Source: Pseudonocardia humida | GTDB lineage: Bacteria > Actinomycetota > Actinomycetes > Mycobacteriales > Pseudonocardiaceae | NCBI RefSeq assembly: GCF_023898865.1 | Contig: NZ_JAGSOV010000015.1 | Span: forward strand, 62,001 to 126,000 | Direction of reading: 5' to 3' | Length of the DNA: 64,000 nt | Shown: in pieces, positions 8,746 through 17,355 of the stretch | Layout of the letters: the number at the start of each line of letters is the position of its first letter | Position numbering within the stretch: the stretch's first letter is position 1 | Translations under genes and position numbers: made by a program | Notes under the pieces: generated by a model | The model's input: only the letters and a program-made list of their open reading frames with translations | The model's database searches: none | Told to the model about the DNA's origin: nothing

Positions 8746-9513
8746 ATGCGTCAGGTCACCGATGACGACCTGCTGGCCCGGTCCTTCTCGGTGACCATGC
8801 CCGGCGGGACGTTCGCGCTGCCCACCGAGCCGGGCTGGCACCAGCTGGTGCACGCCTCGGCCGGGTCGGTGCGGGTGGAGACGGGCGGGGCGCTCGGCCC
8901 GGGTCGGGCCGAGGTGCGGGTGCTGCCGCCGCACCGGGCGCTCTGGTTGCCCGACGGCTGGCGCGCCCGGATCGGCGTGCACCGCCGGGTCGCGCTGCGC
9001 ACCCTCTACCTGACGGAGCCCCCGCGGCTGCCGGCCCGGCCGCTCGCCGTCGACGTGGCGCCGCTGCTGCACGAGCTGATCCTGCAGGCCGTGCGCGACA
9101 GCCCGCTGCTGCGCGACTCACCCGAGCACCGCAGGCTGCTCGACGTGCTCGGCGACCGGCTCGTCCGCGCCCCGACCGCGCCGGAGGTCCTCCCGCTGCC
9201 CACCGACCGACGGGCCCTCGCCCTCGCCGACGCCCTGCGCGCCGACCCCGCGGGCACCGCGCCGCTGCGCCGGCTGGCCGAGGGCACCGGCGCCGGGCAC
9301 CGCACCCTGGAGCGGCTCTTCCTGGCCGAGACGGGGCTGACGATCTCGCGCTGGCGCCAACGGCTGCGGCTGCTGCTGGCTACCGAGCTACTGGCCGCCG
9401 GGGAGCCGGTGACCGCGGTGGCGACCGCCGTCGGCTACGCGACGCCCAGCGCGTTCACCGCCATGTACCGCGCCCACCTCGGCACCACCCCGTCGAGGAC
9501 GAGGTCGTCGTGA
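8746..9513 (+). CDS. AraC family transcriptional regulator
   Basis: 255-aa regulator. Residues about 1-90 form a cupin-like sensor domain (GTFALPTEPGWHQLVHASAGSVRVE, PPHRALWLPDGWRARI), and about 145-250 the double helix-turn-helix AraC domain (LRRLAEGTGAGHRTLERLFLAETGLTISRWRQRLRLL; VATAVGYATPSAFTAMYRAHLGTTPS). It lacks the C-terminal extension of many relatives. It is divergently oriented to the VOC gene, a classic regulator-target arrangement; the ligand is unknown. Confidence 0.9.
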   Translation: MRQVTDDDLLARSFSVTMPGGTFALPTEPGWHQLVHASAGSVRVETGGALGPGRAEVRVLPPHRALWLPDGWRARIGVHRRVALRTLYLTEPPRLPARPLAVDVAPLLHELILQAVRDSPLLRDSPEHRRLLDVLGDRLVRAPTAPEVLPLPTDRRALALADALRADPAGTAPLRRLAEGTGAGHRTLERLFLAETGLTISRWRQRLRLLLATELLAAGEPVTAVATAVGYATPSAFTAMYRAHLGTTPSRTRSS

Positions 9514-9549
9514 CCACCAGGCCTTGTCGATCCAACGGGTTCGTTCTGG

Positions 9550-10953
9550 TCAGTCGAGGTCGCCGTGGCGCATCAGCTGGCGGGCGGCCTCGGTGATCGA
9601 GCCCGACAGCGACGGGTAGACCGAGAACGTGTGGGCCAGGTCGGCGACGCTCAGCCCGTTCTGCACGGCCATCGCGATCGGCAGGATCAGCTCGCTGGCC
9701 ACCGGGGCGACCACCACCCCGCCGATCACCACACCGGTCGCCGGGCGGCAGAACAGCTTGACGAAGCCGCGGCGCAGGCCCTGCATCTTGGCCCGCGGGT
9801 TGGTCGAGAGGGGCAGCATGATCGTGCGCGCGGGCACCTCGCCCGCGTCGATCGCCTTCTGGCTGATGCCGACGGTGGCGATCTCCGGGCGGGTGAACAC
9901 CGCGGCGGCCACCGTCTTCAGCTTGATCGGCGCCACGCCCTCGCCCAGCGCGTGCCACATCGCGATGCGGCCCTGCATGGCGGCCACCGAGGCCAGCATC
10001 ATCACGCCGGTGCAGTCGCCCGCGGCGTAGACGCCGGGGACGGCGGTGCGCGAGACCCGGTCGACCGGGATGAACCCGCCGCGCCCGATCTCCACGCCGA
10101 TCTTGTCCAGGCCGAGGTCGCCGGTGTTGGGCACCGAGCCGACCGTCATCAGCGCGTGCGAGCCGGAGACCGTGCGGCCGTCGGACAGGGTGACGACGAC
10201 GCCGTCGCCCTCACGGCGGACCGAGTCGGCTCGGGCCTGGGCCAGGATCTCGACGCCGCGGTCGGCGAACACGTCCTGCAGGACGGCGGCCGCGTCGGCG
10301 TCCTCGCCGGGCAGCACCCGGTCGCGGCTGGACACCAGCGTGACCCGGGCGCCCATCTCCACGTACGCGGAGACGAACTCGGCGCCGGTGACCCCCGACC
10401 CGACCACCACCAGGTGCTCGGGCAGCTCGGTCAGGTCGTAGAGCTGGCGCCAGGTGAGGATGCGCTCGCCGTCGGGGTGGGCGTCGTCGAGCACGCGCGG
10501 GGTGGCGCCCGTGGCGATGAGAACCACGTCGGCGGGCAGCGCCTCGTGGCCGCCGTCGGCGGTCTCGGCGTGCACGGTGTGCACCGCGCCCGGCACCGAC
10601 TCGCCGCCGAACGTCGCGGTACCGCGGATGATCCGAACGCCCTCGCGCTCCACCCGCGCCCGCACGTCGGCCGACTGGGCCAGCGCCAGCGACTTGACCC
10701 GCTGGTTGACCGTCGGCAGGTCGACCGCGACCGCCTTGCGGTCGGCCACGAGCCCCAGCTCGGGGGCCCGGTGCAGGTCGACCCGGATGCCGGCCGAGGA
10801 GATGAACGTCTTGGAGGGCACGCAGTCGTCCAGGACGCAGGCCCCGCCCATGCCGTCGCGCTCGACGACGGTGACGTCGCTGCCGTGCTGCGCCGCCACC
10901 AACGCGGCCTCGTAGCCGGCCGGGCCACCACCCATGATCACGATCCGCGCCAC
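9550..10953 (-). CDS. lpdA: NAD(P)H-quinone dehydrogenase / flavoprotein disulfide reductase LpdA
   Basis: 467-aa pyridine nucleotide-disulfide oxidoreductase, orthologue-like to Rv3303c. FAD-binding GGGPAGYEAALVA lies at the start, the redox pair C39-X4-C44 in GGACVLDDCVPSK, an NAD(P) site GSGVTGAEF near the middle, and AAGDCTG for FAD. The lipoamide dehydrogenase C-terminal H.HPT..E is replaced by FSVYPSLSG, which, as in M. tuberculosis LpdA, argues against dihydrolipoamide activity and for quinone or other reductase activity. The GTG start at 10953 is preceded by AGGAGGTG. It is divergent from the cyclotransferase-like gene. Confidence 0.9.
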   Translation of the reverse strand: MARIVIMGGGPAGYEAALVAAQHGSDVTVVERDGMGGACVLDDCVPSKTFISSAGIRVDLHRAPELGLVADRKAVAVDLPTVNQRVKSLALAQSADVRARVEREGVRIIRGTATFGGESVPGAVHTVHAETADGGHEALPADVVLIATGATPRVLDDAHPDGERILTWRQLYDLTELPEHLVVVGSGVTGAEFVSAYVEMGARVTLVSSRDRVLPGEDADAAAVLQDVFADRGVEILAQARADSVRREGDGVVVTLSDGRTVSGSHALMTVGSVPNTGDLGLDKIGVEIGRGGFIPVDRVSRTAVPGVYAAGDCTGVMMLASVAAMQGRIAMWHALGEGVAPIKLKTVAAAVFTRPEIATVGISQKAIDAGEVPARTIMLPLSTNPRAKMQGLRRGFVKLFCRPATGVVIGGVVVAPVASELILPIAMAVQNGLSVADLAHTFSVYPSLSGSITEAARQLMRHGDLD

Positions 10954-11014
10954 CCGACGCCACCTCCTCCGGCCGTCCGTCTTCCCCGATCACGGTACGC
11001 GGAGGCGGTCGCAC

Positions 11015-11020
11015 TACCCT
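11015..11020 (+). promoter_or_regulatory. Candidate -10 hexamer of a leaderless transcript
   Basis: TACCCT ends 6 nt before the GTG at 11027. Confidence 0.4.
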
Positions 11021-11026
11021 GTAGCG

Positions 11027-11476
11027 GTGCCCCTCTACGCCGCCTACGGGTCGAACATGGACCCCGAGCAGATGAAGGAGCGCGCTCCGCACTCCCCGAT
11101 GACGGGCACCGGGTGGCTCATGGGCTGGCGGTTGACCTTCGGCGGGGAGGACTACGGCTGGGAGGGCGCCCTCTCCACCGTCGTCGAGGAGCCCGACTCC
11201 CAGGTCTTCGTCGTGCTCTACGACGTCTCCGACCTCGACGCCGCCCAGCTCGACCGCTGGGAAGGCGGCGAGCTCGGCCTGCACAAGAAGCTCCGGCTGC
11301 GCGTGCACACCCTCGACGGCGACGCCCTGGCCTGGGTCTACGTCCTCGACGCCTACGAGGGCGGCCTCCCATCGGCCCGCTACCTCGGCGTGATCGCCGA
11401 CGCCGCCGAACAGGCCGGCGCCCCCGACGACTACGTCTCGGCCCTGCGCACCCGCCCGAGCAGCAAGTCCGTCTAG
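11027..11476 (+). CDS. Gamma-glutamylcyclotransferase-like protein (Rv3304-like)
   Basis: 149-aa protein of the GGCT/AIG2 fold. It opens PLYAAYGSNMDPEQM, the Y-GSN phosphate/glutamyl-binding loop of the family, has YDVSDLDAAQLDRWEGG in the position of the catalytic glutamate, and VYVLDAYEGGLPSARYLGVI near the end. The family forms 5-oxoproline from gamma-glutamyl amines, but the physiological substrate of the actinobacterial group is unknown. GTG 11027 is chosen because it gives the family N-terminus and sits 6 nt after a TACCCT hexamer. Its position beside lpdA matches Rv3303c-Rv3304. Confidence 0.85.
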   Translation: MPLYAAYGSNMDPEQMKERAPHSPMTGTGWLMGWRLTFGGEDYGWEGALSTVVEEPDSQVFVVLYDVSDLDAAQLDRWEGGELGLHKKLRLRVHTLDGDALAWVYVLDAYEGGLPSARYLGVIADAAEQAGAPDDYVSALRTRPSSKSV

Positions 11477-11530
11477 CCCTCCGGACGAAAGCCACTCTCG
11501 CTCAAACCGGCGCGGTTCGGCGGGGGCCCC

Positions 11531-11604
11531 AGCACCGCGCGCACCGTGTGGCCACCGCGCACACGTCCCGACGTGCGCGCGGTGGCGGCTGGGTGTGCGC
11601 GGTG
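11531..11604. repeat. Palindromic repeat family 1, copy B
   Basis: Contains GTGGCCACCGCGCACACGTC followed by CGACGTGCGCGCGGTGGCGG. These halves form a hairpin of about 15 bp with one mismatch and a tiny loop. A GGGTGTGCGCGGTG tail is repeated again at about 11610-11622. Confidence 0.85.
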
Positions 11605-11674
11605 CCGAGCGGTGTGCGCGGTGGGGCGAGGTCGGGCCCACGCACGGCGGCGCGCAGCGCCACTCCTCCCCCGA

Positions 11675-12193
11675 GGCCCCTGCCGTCACCTCGGCGCGCA
11701 CGGCAGAGCGCGGCCGACGCGACCCCCGCACCCCACCTCGCCAACCGGCGGCCGACGCTCCCAACCGTGCGGGGGTCGCGGCGGACGTGCTTCGCTGGAC
11801 GTGACGACGTGACGGCAGGGGCCGGACCCCTGCTCGATCCGAGGGCGCTCGCCGCGGAGGCGCCGCCGGAGGCGCTCTTCACCCCGCCAGTGACTCAGCC
11901 CGCTCGCCCGAGGCTGGGCACGCCGCCCGGCAACGTTCCTGCCTACCGAGGGCGTCCGCGCGCGTCCGCTCCAGGAGAAGAGCCCATCGGCGAGAGGGGG
12001 AAGTGCGCCTCCGGCGGGCCTCGGCTCCAGCAGGGGGGCCGAAGTGCCCCCTGCCGTCGCGTCGTCCCACGAAGGTTGGCATGGCCGTCCCGACCCCCGC
12101 CAGCGTGGTACCGGGGTCGGGTTGGCGCGGTGTGGCGGGGGCCGTGCCGGCAATGCACGCTGCGCGTGCCGACGCGACGGCAGGGGGGCACTT
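11675..12193. repeat. Block of nested, mutually inverted repeats
   Basis: GGCCCCTGCCGTCAC at 11675-11689 is exactly inverted at 11809-11823. A similar arm at 12042-12064 is inverted at 12170-12193 with one extra G. Inside the first pair GCGACCCCCGCA is inverted as TGCGGGGGTCGC. The right side of the first unit (11805-11880) is also an approximate inverted copy of 12001-12064, sharing CTGCT..GA.CCGAGG and GCCGGAGGCGC. The block therefore consists of at least four related arms. Confidence 0.7.
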
Positions 12194-12248
12194 CTCCGGA
12201 GGACCGGCGGGGGCGAGGTCCGCAGGGGTCCGGCCGGATGGGTCCCTG

Positions 12249-12341
12249 GGCACCGCGCGCACCACGTGGCCACCGCGCACACGTCCCGACATGTGCGCGG
12301 TGGCGAGTAGGTGCGCGCGGTGGCGACCGGGTGTGCGTGGT
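12249..12341. repeat. Palindromic repeat family 1, copy C
   Basis: Same core as copy B (GTGGCCACCGCGCACACGTC, then CGACATGTGCGCGGTGGCG) with the tail unit GTGCGCGCGGTGGCG repeated. Confidence 0.85.
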
Positions 12342-12450
12342 CATCGCGGAACGGGCGCAACCCCGACCCGCCCGAGCGAGTGGCGCGGTCGCCCAACCTC
12401 GTCGTGCGGGCGCGCCACTCGCTCACGGCGGAGCCCCCGGCGGGGGTCCA

Positions 12451-12526
12451 GGGCACCGCGCGCACCGTGTGGCCACCGCGCACACGTCAGGACATGTGCG
12501 CGGTGGACGCTGGGTGTGCGCGGTGG
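12451..12526. repeat. Palindromic repeat family 1, copy D
   Basis: Core GTGGCCACCGCGCACACGTC then GGACATGTGCGCGGTGGACG and GGGTGTGCGCGGTGG. It ends about 10 bp before the stop of the SDR remnant. Confidence 0.85.
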
Positions 12527-12535
12527 GCTCCTCCG

Positions 12536-12760
12536 TCAGCCGAAGTCCGTGGAGCGGGAGAGCTCCTCCCACGCCGCCAACTCGGCCGCCAACGCCTCGT
12601 GCTGGGCTCGCATCGCGTCCACCGCGTCGTTGCCCAGCGCCGGCCGCCCCGGCGGGTCGTCGCTGTCCAGTGCCGTCAGGACCGCCGCGGCGGCCTTGGC
12701 GGGGTCGCCGGGCTGCCGCCGGTCCATCGCGTCGACCGCGGCCGCCCGGTCGCTGCACAT
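12536..12760 (-). pseudogene. 3' fragment of a short-chain dehydrogenase gene
   Basis: Only about 70 codons remain, reading ...RRQPGDPAKAAAAVLTAL and ...GNDAVDAMRAQHEALAAELAAWEELSRSTDF. This is the typical C-terminus of actinobacterial NAD(P)-dependent SDR oxidoreductases. The Rossmann fold, GxxxGxG motif and YxxxK catalytic site are all missing. The ATG at 12758-12760 lies at the deletion joint and is unlikely to be a real start. The right end abuts a LysR remnant on the opposite strand. Confidence 0.75.
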
Positions 12761-13137
12761 TGCCCAGCAGTCACCGTCCCAGCAGCTCGCGGCCCTGGAA
12801 CGAGTCGTGGCCGCCGTGGCACGCGAGCTACGACGAGGACTACCGGGCCGCCGGGTTCGTCCCCGACGTCGTCGCCCGCGCGGCCGGCGTGCCCACCCTG
12901 CTGGGGCTGGTGGCGGCGGGCGTGGGCGTCACCCGGTTGGCCGCGTCGTCGCGCGGGCTGAGCGACGCGCGCGTCGCGTTCGTCCCGCTCGTCGACGACC
13001 GCGTGTCGACGGTCGTGGCCTGGCGCCCGGACGACGCCCGCCCGCTGGTGCGGGCGCTGGTCGAGCTGGCCGTGGAGCCGGCCGGGGCGAACGCCCTGCT
13101 CCCCGGTCGTGAGTGGGTATCGCGGTCGGGACCGTGA
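12744..13137 (+). pseudogene. Decayed LysR-type regulator (HTH piece plus C-terminal piece)
   Basis: Two fragments in different frames. At about 12744-12815 the frame reads RSLHIAQQSPSQQLAALERV, the recognition helix region of a LysR helix-turn-helix. From about 12815 another frame reads DYRAAGFVPDVVARAAGVPTL and LVAAGVGVTRLAASSRGL, then FVPLVDDRVSTVVAWRPD, the end of a LysR effector domain. About 180 residues between them are gone, as is the start codon. It was probably the divergent regulator of the SDR gene. Confidence 0.75.
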
Positions 13138-13144
13138 TACCCAC
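13113..13144. terminator. Hairpin between LysR remnant and amidohydrolase
   Basis: GTGGGTATCGCGGTC (13113-13127) pairs with 13130-13144 in 14 of 15 positions (one G:T). It sits between converging reading frames. Confidence 0.6.
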
Positions 13145-13153
13145 CCACGAGGT

Positions 13154-14395
13154 TCACGGGGTGGTGAGGGCGGCCAGCGCGGCCTGGGTCAGCACGCGGA
13201 CGCCGAACGGCAGGGCACGCTCGTCCAGGTCGAACGTGGGCTGGTGGATGTCGCGCATCGGGCCGTGCCCCGGCCAGACGCCCAGCCGGGCCATGGCGCC
13301 CGGCACGTGCTCGAGGTACCAGGCGAAGTCCTCGCCGCCGCTGGACTGCTCGGTGCTGGTGGCCGCGTCCGGGCCCAGGATGGTGATGGCCGAGTCGGCC
13401 AGGATCCCGGCGCTGACGGCCTCGTTCACCACCGGCGGCACGCCGCGGACGTGGTCGAGCTCGTAGGTGACGCCGGTGGGGGCGAGCAGCTGCTCGACCA
13501 GCATCCGGATCTTGCCCTCGAGCTCGCCCCAGGTGGCGTGGTCGGCGGTGCGCAGCGTGCCGCGCAGCACGCCGTGCTGCGGGATCGCGTTCGCGGCCTC
13601 GCCCGCCTGCACCGCGCCCCAGACGAGCACGGTGCCCGAGCGCGGGTCGACCTGGCGGGTGAGCAACAGCGGCAGCTGGGTGATCAGCAGCCCGAGCGCC
13701 TCGACGAGGTCGGCGGTCAGGTGCGGGCGGGCGGTGTGCCCGCCCGGCGACTTGAGCCGGACCTCCAGCAGGTCGCACGCCGAGGTGATCGGCCCCACCC
13801 GGGTGCCGACCCTGCCCACGGCCAGCCGCGGGTCGCAGTGCAGCGCGAAGATCCGCTGCACGCCCTCCATGGCGCCGTCGGCGACGATGTCGAGCGCGCC
13901 GCCGGGCTGGACCTCCTCGGCGGGCTGGAAGATCAGCCGGACCCGGCCGGGCAGCGACGGCGCGGAGGCCAGCGCGAGGCCGGCGCCGAGCACGATGGCG
14001 GTGTGCGCGTCGTGCCCGCAGGCGTGCATGACGCCGTCCACGGTCGACGCGTACGGCAGGCCGGTGTCCTCGGCGAGTGGCAGCGCGTCGAGGTCGGCGC
14101 GCAGGGCTACGCAGCGCTCGCCGTAGCCGATGTCACACACCAGGCCGGTGCCCGACGGGAGCGTGCGCGGCTCGAGACCGACGGCCGTCAGGCGACGGGC
14201 CACCAGCTCGGTCGTGCGGTACTCCTGCCGGCCCAGCTCGGGGGCGGCGTGCAGGGACCGGCGGGTCGCGACGACCTCACCGGTGTTGGCCGCCAGCCAG
14301 GCGTCCAACCAGGCCGGACCGCTGCCGGCGCCGAGATCGGCGACGGGCTGTCCGCTGGACTCCACGAGGTCGGTGTGCGCATCCAGCAGGGTCAC
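13154..14395 (-). CDS. M20 family amidohydrolase / aminoacylase
   Basis: 413-aa metallopeptidase-fold amidohydrolase like M. tuberculosis AmiA1/AmiB1. It removes acyl or amino-acid groups from N-acyl amino acids or related amides with a metal centre. Motifs: HAAPELGRQEYRTTELV, VALRADLDALPL, MHACGHDAHTAIVLGA (ligands), IFQPAEEVQPGGA (catalytic Glu), ALHCDP, and a late SGGEDFAWYL. The usual dimerisation domain lies between about 180 and 300. GTG 14395 (VTLLDAHTDLVE) is preferred; a TTG at 14458 would add an unlikely Arg-rich leader. M. tuberculosis has two copies here, this genome only one. Confidence 0.88.
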   Translation of the reverse strand: MTLLDAHTDLVESSGQPVADLGAGSGPAWLDAWLAANTGEVVATRRSLHAAPELGRQEYRTTELVARRLTAVGLEPRTLPSGTGLVCDIGYGERCVALRADLDALPLAEDTGLPYASTVDGVMHACGHDAHTAIVLGAGLALASAPSLPGRVRLIFQPAEEVQPGGALDIVADGAMEGVQRIFALHCDPRLAVGRVGTRVGPITSACDLLEVRLKSPGGHTARPHLTADLVEALGLLITQLPLLLTRQVDPRSGTVLVWGAVQAGEAANAIPQHGVLRGTLRTADHATWGELEGKIRMLVEQLLAPTGVTYELDHVRGVPPVVNEAVSAGILADSAITILGPDAATSTEQSSGGEDFAWYLEHVPGAMARLGVWPGHGPMRDIHQPTFDLDERALPFGVRVLTQAALAALTTP

Positions 14396-14739
14396 CGGAC
14401 ACCACCGCCGACGGTGGGCGACGGCGGCACCGTCGCTGCTTCGTCGTGCATCGGCCAATGGTGCTCACCCGCTCGGCGGTGTACCAACCCAAAAAGTGGT
14501 CTACGGCGGATTCCTCGGCGAGGGGTTGCGGATCTGCTGCGGGCGGGCGGACCCTCAGGGGCGAACGGTTCTGGCCACTCGCGCCGAACGGGCTTCCGCG
14601 CCGCTCGTCGCACCATATGGTTCGCCATGGGTCGGGGTACCCCGTCCGGCGGGTCGGAACGCGACCGGCCCGCACCCGGTCGGGGCCGTTCATGGGGGGT
14701 GGCGACGCTCGGTGAACGGGCGCTGGTGAGAATAGGGGG
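14396..14739. other. Intergenic region between amidohydrolase and kinase
   Basis: 344 bp between two divergent genes. It must hold both promoters. I see no clear -10 hexamer close to either start, no gene and no strong repeat. Confidence 0.5.
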
Positions 14740-16455
14740 GTGTCCAGCCTGAGGGACGGCCAGCAGCGCCTCGTCGGTGGCCGCTACCGGGTGGCAGGGC
14801 TGCTCGGCAGCGGCGCCATGGGCACGGTGTGGTCCGGGTTCGACGACGTGCTCCAGCGCCGCGTGGCGATCAAGGAGCTCAAGATCCCGGCGGGCGTGCC
14901 GACGCACGAGGCCGTGGAGGCCCGCGAGCGCATCATGCGCGAGGCGCGGGCGTTGGGTGGGCTCTCCCATCCCAACATCATCACCGTGTTCGACGTCGTC
15001 GAGGTCGACGGTGACCCGATGGTGGTGCTGGAACTCGTCCAGTCCCGCAACCTGGCCACCATGATCGGCGAGCAGGGCGCGCTCACCGCGGCCCAGGCCG
15101 CCGTCGTCGGGTTCGCCACCGCGGGCGGGCTGCGTGCCGCGCACCGGGCCGGCATCACCCACCGCGACGTCAAGCCCGGCAACGTGCTGGTCGCCGACGA
15201 CGGCCGGGTCAAGCTCACCGACTTCGGCATCGCCCGCAACGTCGCCGACGCCCCGATGACCAGCGTCGGGCTGGTGCTGGGCTCGCCCGCCTACATCGCG
15301 CCCGAGGTGGCCGCGGGCCAGGCCGTCACACCGGCGGCCGACCTGTGGGGCCTGGGCGCCACGCTGTTCGCCGCCGTCGAGGGCCGTCCGCCCTACGACG
15401 TGCACGGCGACCCGGTCTCCACGATCACCGAGGTGGTCGACGGCGACGTGCCGCGCGTGCGCAGCATGGGGCCCGTCGCCGACGTGATCAGCCTGCTGAT
15501 GGTCAAGGACCCGGACGCCCGGATCTCCCTCGAGGAGGTCCGCTCCCGGCTGCGCCCGCTGATCGACGACCCGGACGACCCGGTCTACCCCGGCTCCCCG
15601 GACGCGCCGACGATGGCCGCGATGGCCATCGGCGCGCCGAACCACGCCCCCACGCACGGGCACGCGCAGGGGAGCACCCAGATGCGCGGGCGCCCCGCGC
15701 CGCGCGCCGAGGCCCCGACCTACACCGGCGGGCGCACCGAGTTCACCGGGGCCGCGGCCGCGCTGCTGCCGCCCGCGCCCACCGGGGCCCAGGCCAAGGT
15801 CTCGCCCACGCCGCTGGCCCCCAGCCCGGGCCCGCTGCCCGGCGCACTGGCCCGGCCACCGTCGGCCCGCCCGACCGACCTCGTCGACCCGGTGCCCCGG
15901 CGCTCGGCGTCCCGCCGCCGGGCCTCGGGCACCCAGACCACCTGGATGCTGATCGCGGCCGGCGCGGTCGCCGTCCTGATCGGCGCCTTCATCGGCTGGA
16001 GCGTCACCCGGATGGTCGGCGGCCAGTCGATGTTCACCACCCTCAACGTGACCAGCCCCACCGTCGCGGTGAACACCCACATCGACCCGCTGGGCTTCAC
16101 CATGCAGGTGCCCCGCGACTGGGAGGTCGACGGCACCGGCCGCGAGCCGGGCACCCCGACCGCCTCCTTCGTCAGCCCGGACCACTCCGAGGAACTGGCC
16201 GTCGAGCGGGTCGCCACCGACCAGGAGGCGCTGACCCGGCGCGACTCCCGGCCCTCCGCGGTCACCGACCGCCCCGACGGCAGCCGCGAGCTGACGTTCG
16301 AGAGCGACGACCGCAGCTCGTGGCGGCGCATCGTGCCCACGGCGAGCGGCGAGTTCTGGATCGTCACGCTGACCGTGCCCGCCGACACCGCGGACGAGCG
16401 CTCCGCCGAGCTGTTCGACCGGCTCTCCTCCGGCTTCGTGGTCATCACCGGCTGA
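14740..16455 (+). CDS. Transmembrane Ser/Thr protein kinase
   Basis: 571-aa Hanks-type kinase of the PknB-like actinobacterial group. The kinase domain spans about residues 13-265: glycine loop GSGAMGTVW, K45 (VAIKEL), catalytic D143 in HRDVKPGN, DFG at 161-163, and APE-like SPAYIAPEV. A Pro/Ala-rich linker follows, then one membrane helix (about 405-428) and an extracellular domain of about 140 residues (GFTMQVPRDWEVDGTG...). The activation loop has Thr/Ser residues (DAPMTSVGLVLGS). The outer domain is not a PASTA repeat; it may be a sensor. The GTG start at 14740 follows an AGGGGG tract. Next gene is deoD, 69 nt on. Confidence 0.93.
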   Translation: MSSLRDGQQRLVGGRYRVAGLLGSGAMGTVWSGFDDVLQRRVAIKELKIPAGVPTHEAVEARERIMREARALGGLSHPNIITVFDVVEVDGDPMVVLELVQSRNLATMIGEQGALTAAQAAVVGFATAGGLRAAHRAGITHRDVKPGNVLVADDGRVKLTDFGIARNVADAPMTSVGLVLGSPAYIAPEVAAGQAVTPAADLWGLGATLFAAVEGRPPYDVHGDPVSTITEVVDGDVPRVRSMGPVADVISLLMVKDPDARISLEEVRSRLRPLIDDPDDPVYPGSPDAPTMAAMAIGAPNHAPTHGHAQGSTQMRGRPAPRAEAPTYTGGRTEFTGAAAALLPPAPTGAQAKVSPTPLAPSPGPLPGALARPPSARPTDLVDPVPRRSASRRRASGTQTTWMLIAAGAVAVLIGAFIGWSVTRMVGGQSMFTTLNVTSPTVAVNTHIDPLGFTMQVPRDWEVDGTGREPGTPTASFVSPDHSEELAVERVATDQEALTRRDSRPSAVTDRPDGSRELTFESDDRSSWRRIVPTASGEFWIVTLTVPADTADERSAELFDRLSSGFVVITG

Positions 16456-16510
16456 CCGGAGGCCCCCGCGGCGTCGGTGAATCCACCGCAGCATGATCGG
16501 CGGCACCGCT

Positions 16511-16516
16511 TAGGCT
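16511..16516 (+). promoter_or_regulatory. Candidate -10 hexamer for deoD
   Basis: TAGGCT ends 8 nt before the deoD ATG, consistent with a leaderless or very short leader. Confidence 0.45.
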
Positions 16517-16524
16517 TCCGGCCC

Positions 16525-17355
16525 ATGAGCACGGAGCCGAACCCCGCCGCCGAACCCCAGGCCGTCCCGGACGCCGCGGCCGCCGCCGCGGCGGTGCTGG
16601 CCGACCGGACGGGCGCCGCGACCCACGACGTCGCCGTCGTCCTCGGTTCGGGGTGGCGGCCGGCGGCCGACCTCATCGGCGCGGCGGCGCACGAGGTCGC
16701 CGTGGCCGAGCTGCCCGGCTTCGTCCCGCCGTCGGTGCAGGGGCACGGGGGCACCATCCGGTCGGTCGTGGTGGGCGAGCGCCGGGTGCTGGTGCTGCTC
16801 GGGCGCACCCACCTGTACGAGGGCCACGGCACCGACGCCGTCGTGCACGGCGTGCGCACCGCCGCCGCCGCGGGCTGCCGCACGATCGTGCTGACCAACG
16901 CCGCGGGCGGCATCCGGGAGGGGATGCGGGTCGGCGAGCCGGTGCTGATCAGCGACCACCTCAACCTGCTGGCCACCTCCCCGCTCGTCGGGCCCCGGTT
17001 CACCGACCTGACCGACCTCTACTCGCCGCGGCTGCGCGCGCTGGCCCGCGAGATCGACCCCGGGCTGAACGAGGGCGTGTACGCCGGGCTGCCCGGACCG
17101 CACTTCGAGACCCCGGCCGAGATCCGGATGCTGCGCGGGCTGGGCGCCGACCTGGTGGGCATGTCGACGGTGCTGGAGGCCATCGAGGCCAGGGCGCTGG
17201 GTGTGGAGGTGTTCGGGCTGTCGCTGGTGACCAACCTGGCCGCGGGCATGACCGGCGAGCCCCTCGACCACGAGGAGGTGCTGGCGGCGGGCAAGGCGTC
17301 GGCCGGGCGGATGGGGGAGCTGCTGCGCGAGCTGATCGCGCGGGTCGGGCCGTGA
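16525..17355 (+). CDS. deoD: Purine nucleoside phosphorylase
   Basis: 276-aa trimeric-type (PNP/MTAP family) purine nucleoside phosphorylase, as Rv3307. It splits inosine and guanosine with phosphate to base and ribose-1-phosphate in the cytosol. Motifs: [12 protein letters not shown] (phosphate loop), [37 protein letters not shown], and [20 protein letters not shown] followed by [10 protein letters not shown] (purine pocket). The stop overlaps the GTG of pmmB by 4 nt, which links ribose-1-phosphate formation to a sugar phosphomutase. Confidence 0.94.
   Translation: MSTEPNPAAEPQAVPDAAAAAAAVLADRTGAATHDVAVVLGSGWRPAADLIGAAAHEVAVAELPGFVPPSVQGHGGTIRSVVVGERRVLVLLGRTHLYEGHGTDAVVHGVRTAAAAGCRTIVLTNAAGGIREGMRVGEPVLISDHLNLLATSPLVGPRFTDLTDLYSPRLRALAREIDPGLNEGVYAGLPGPHFETPAEIRMLRGLGADLVGMSTVLEAIEARALGVEVFGLSLVTNLAAGMTGEPLDHEEVLAAGKASAGRMGELLRELIARVGP

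Larger units (their letters stand above)
11477..12535. other. Gene-poor repeat-rich interval
   Basis: About 1.06 kb with no credible gene; long open frames here are a GC effect and match no family. It holds three copies of palindromic repeat family 1 and a block of mutually inverted repeats (11675-12193). It lies between the cyclotransferase-like gene and the SDR/LysR remnants. Confidence 0.75.

Noticed and set aside
12044..12310. Short open frames in the repeat zone as small genes
   Set aside because: Their products are set by repeat and GC composition and match no family; the same repeats generate similar ORFs in several frames.
11531..12526. Possible CRISPR array from repeated units
   Set aside because: Copies are about 75-90 bp, irregularly spaced, palindromic and diverged; there are no spacers of even length and no cas genes.
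9565..13137. A 1190-codon open frame on the plus strand
   Set aside because: It lies antisense to lpdA and crosses the repeat zone; only its last part coincides with the LysR remnant frame.
14395..14458. Longer amidohydrolase start (TTG 14458)
   Set aside because: Adds an Arg-rich, non-conserved leader and lacks a ribosome site.
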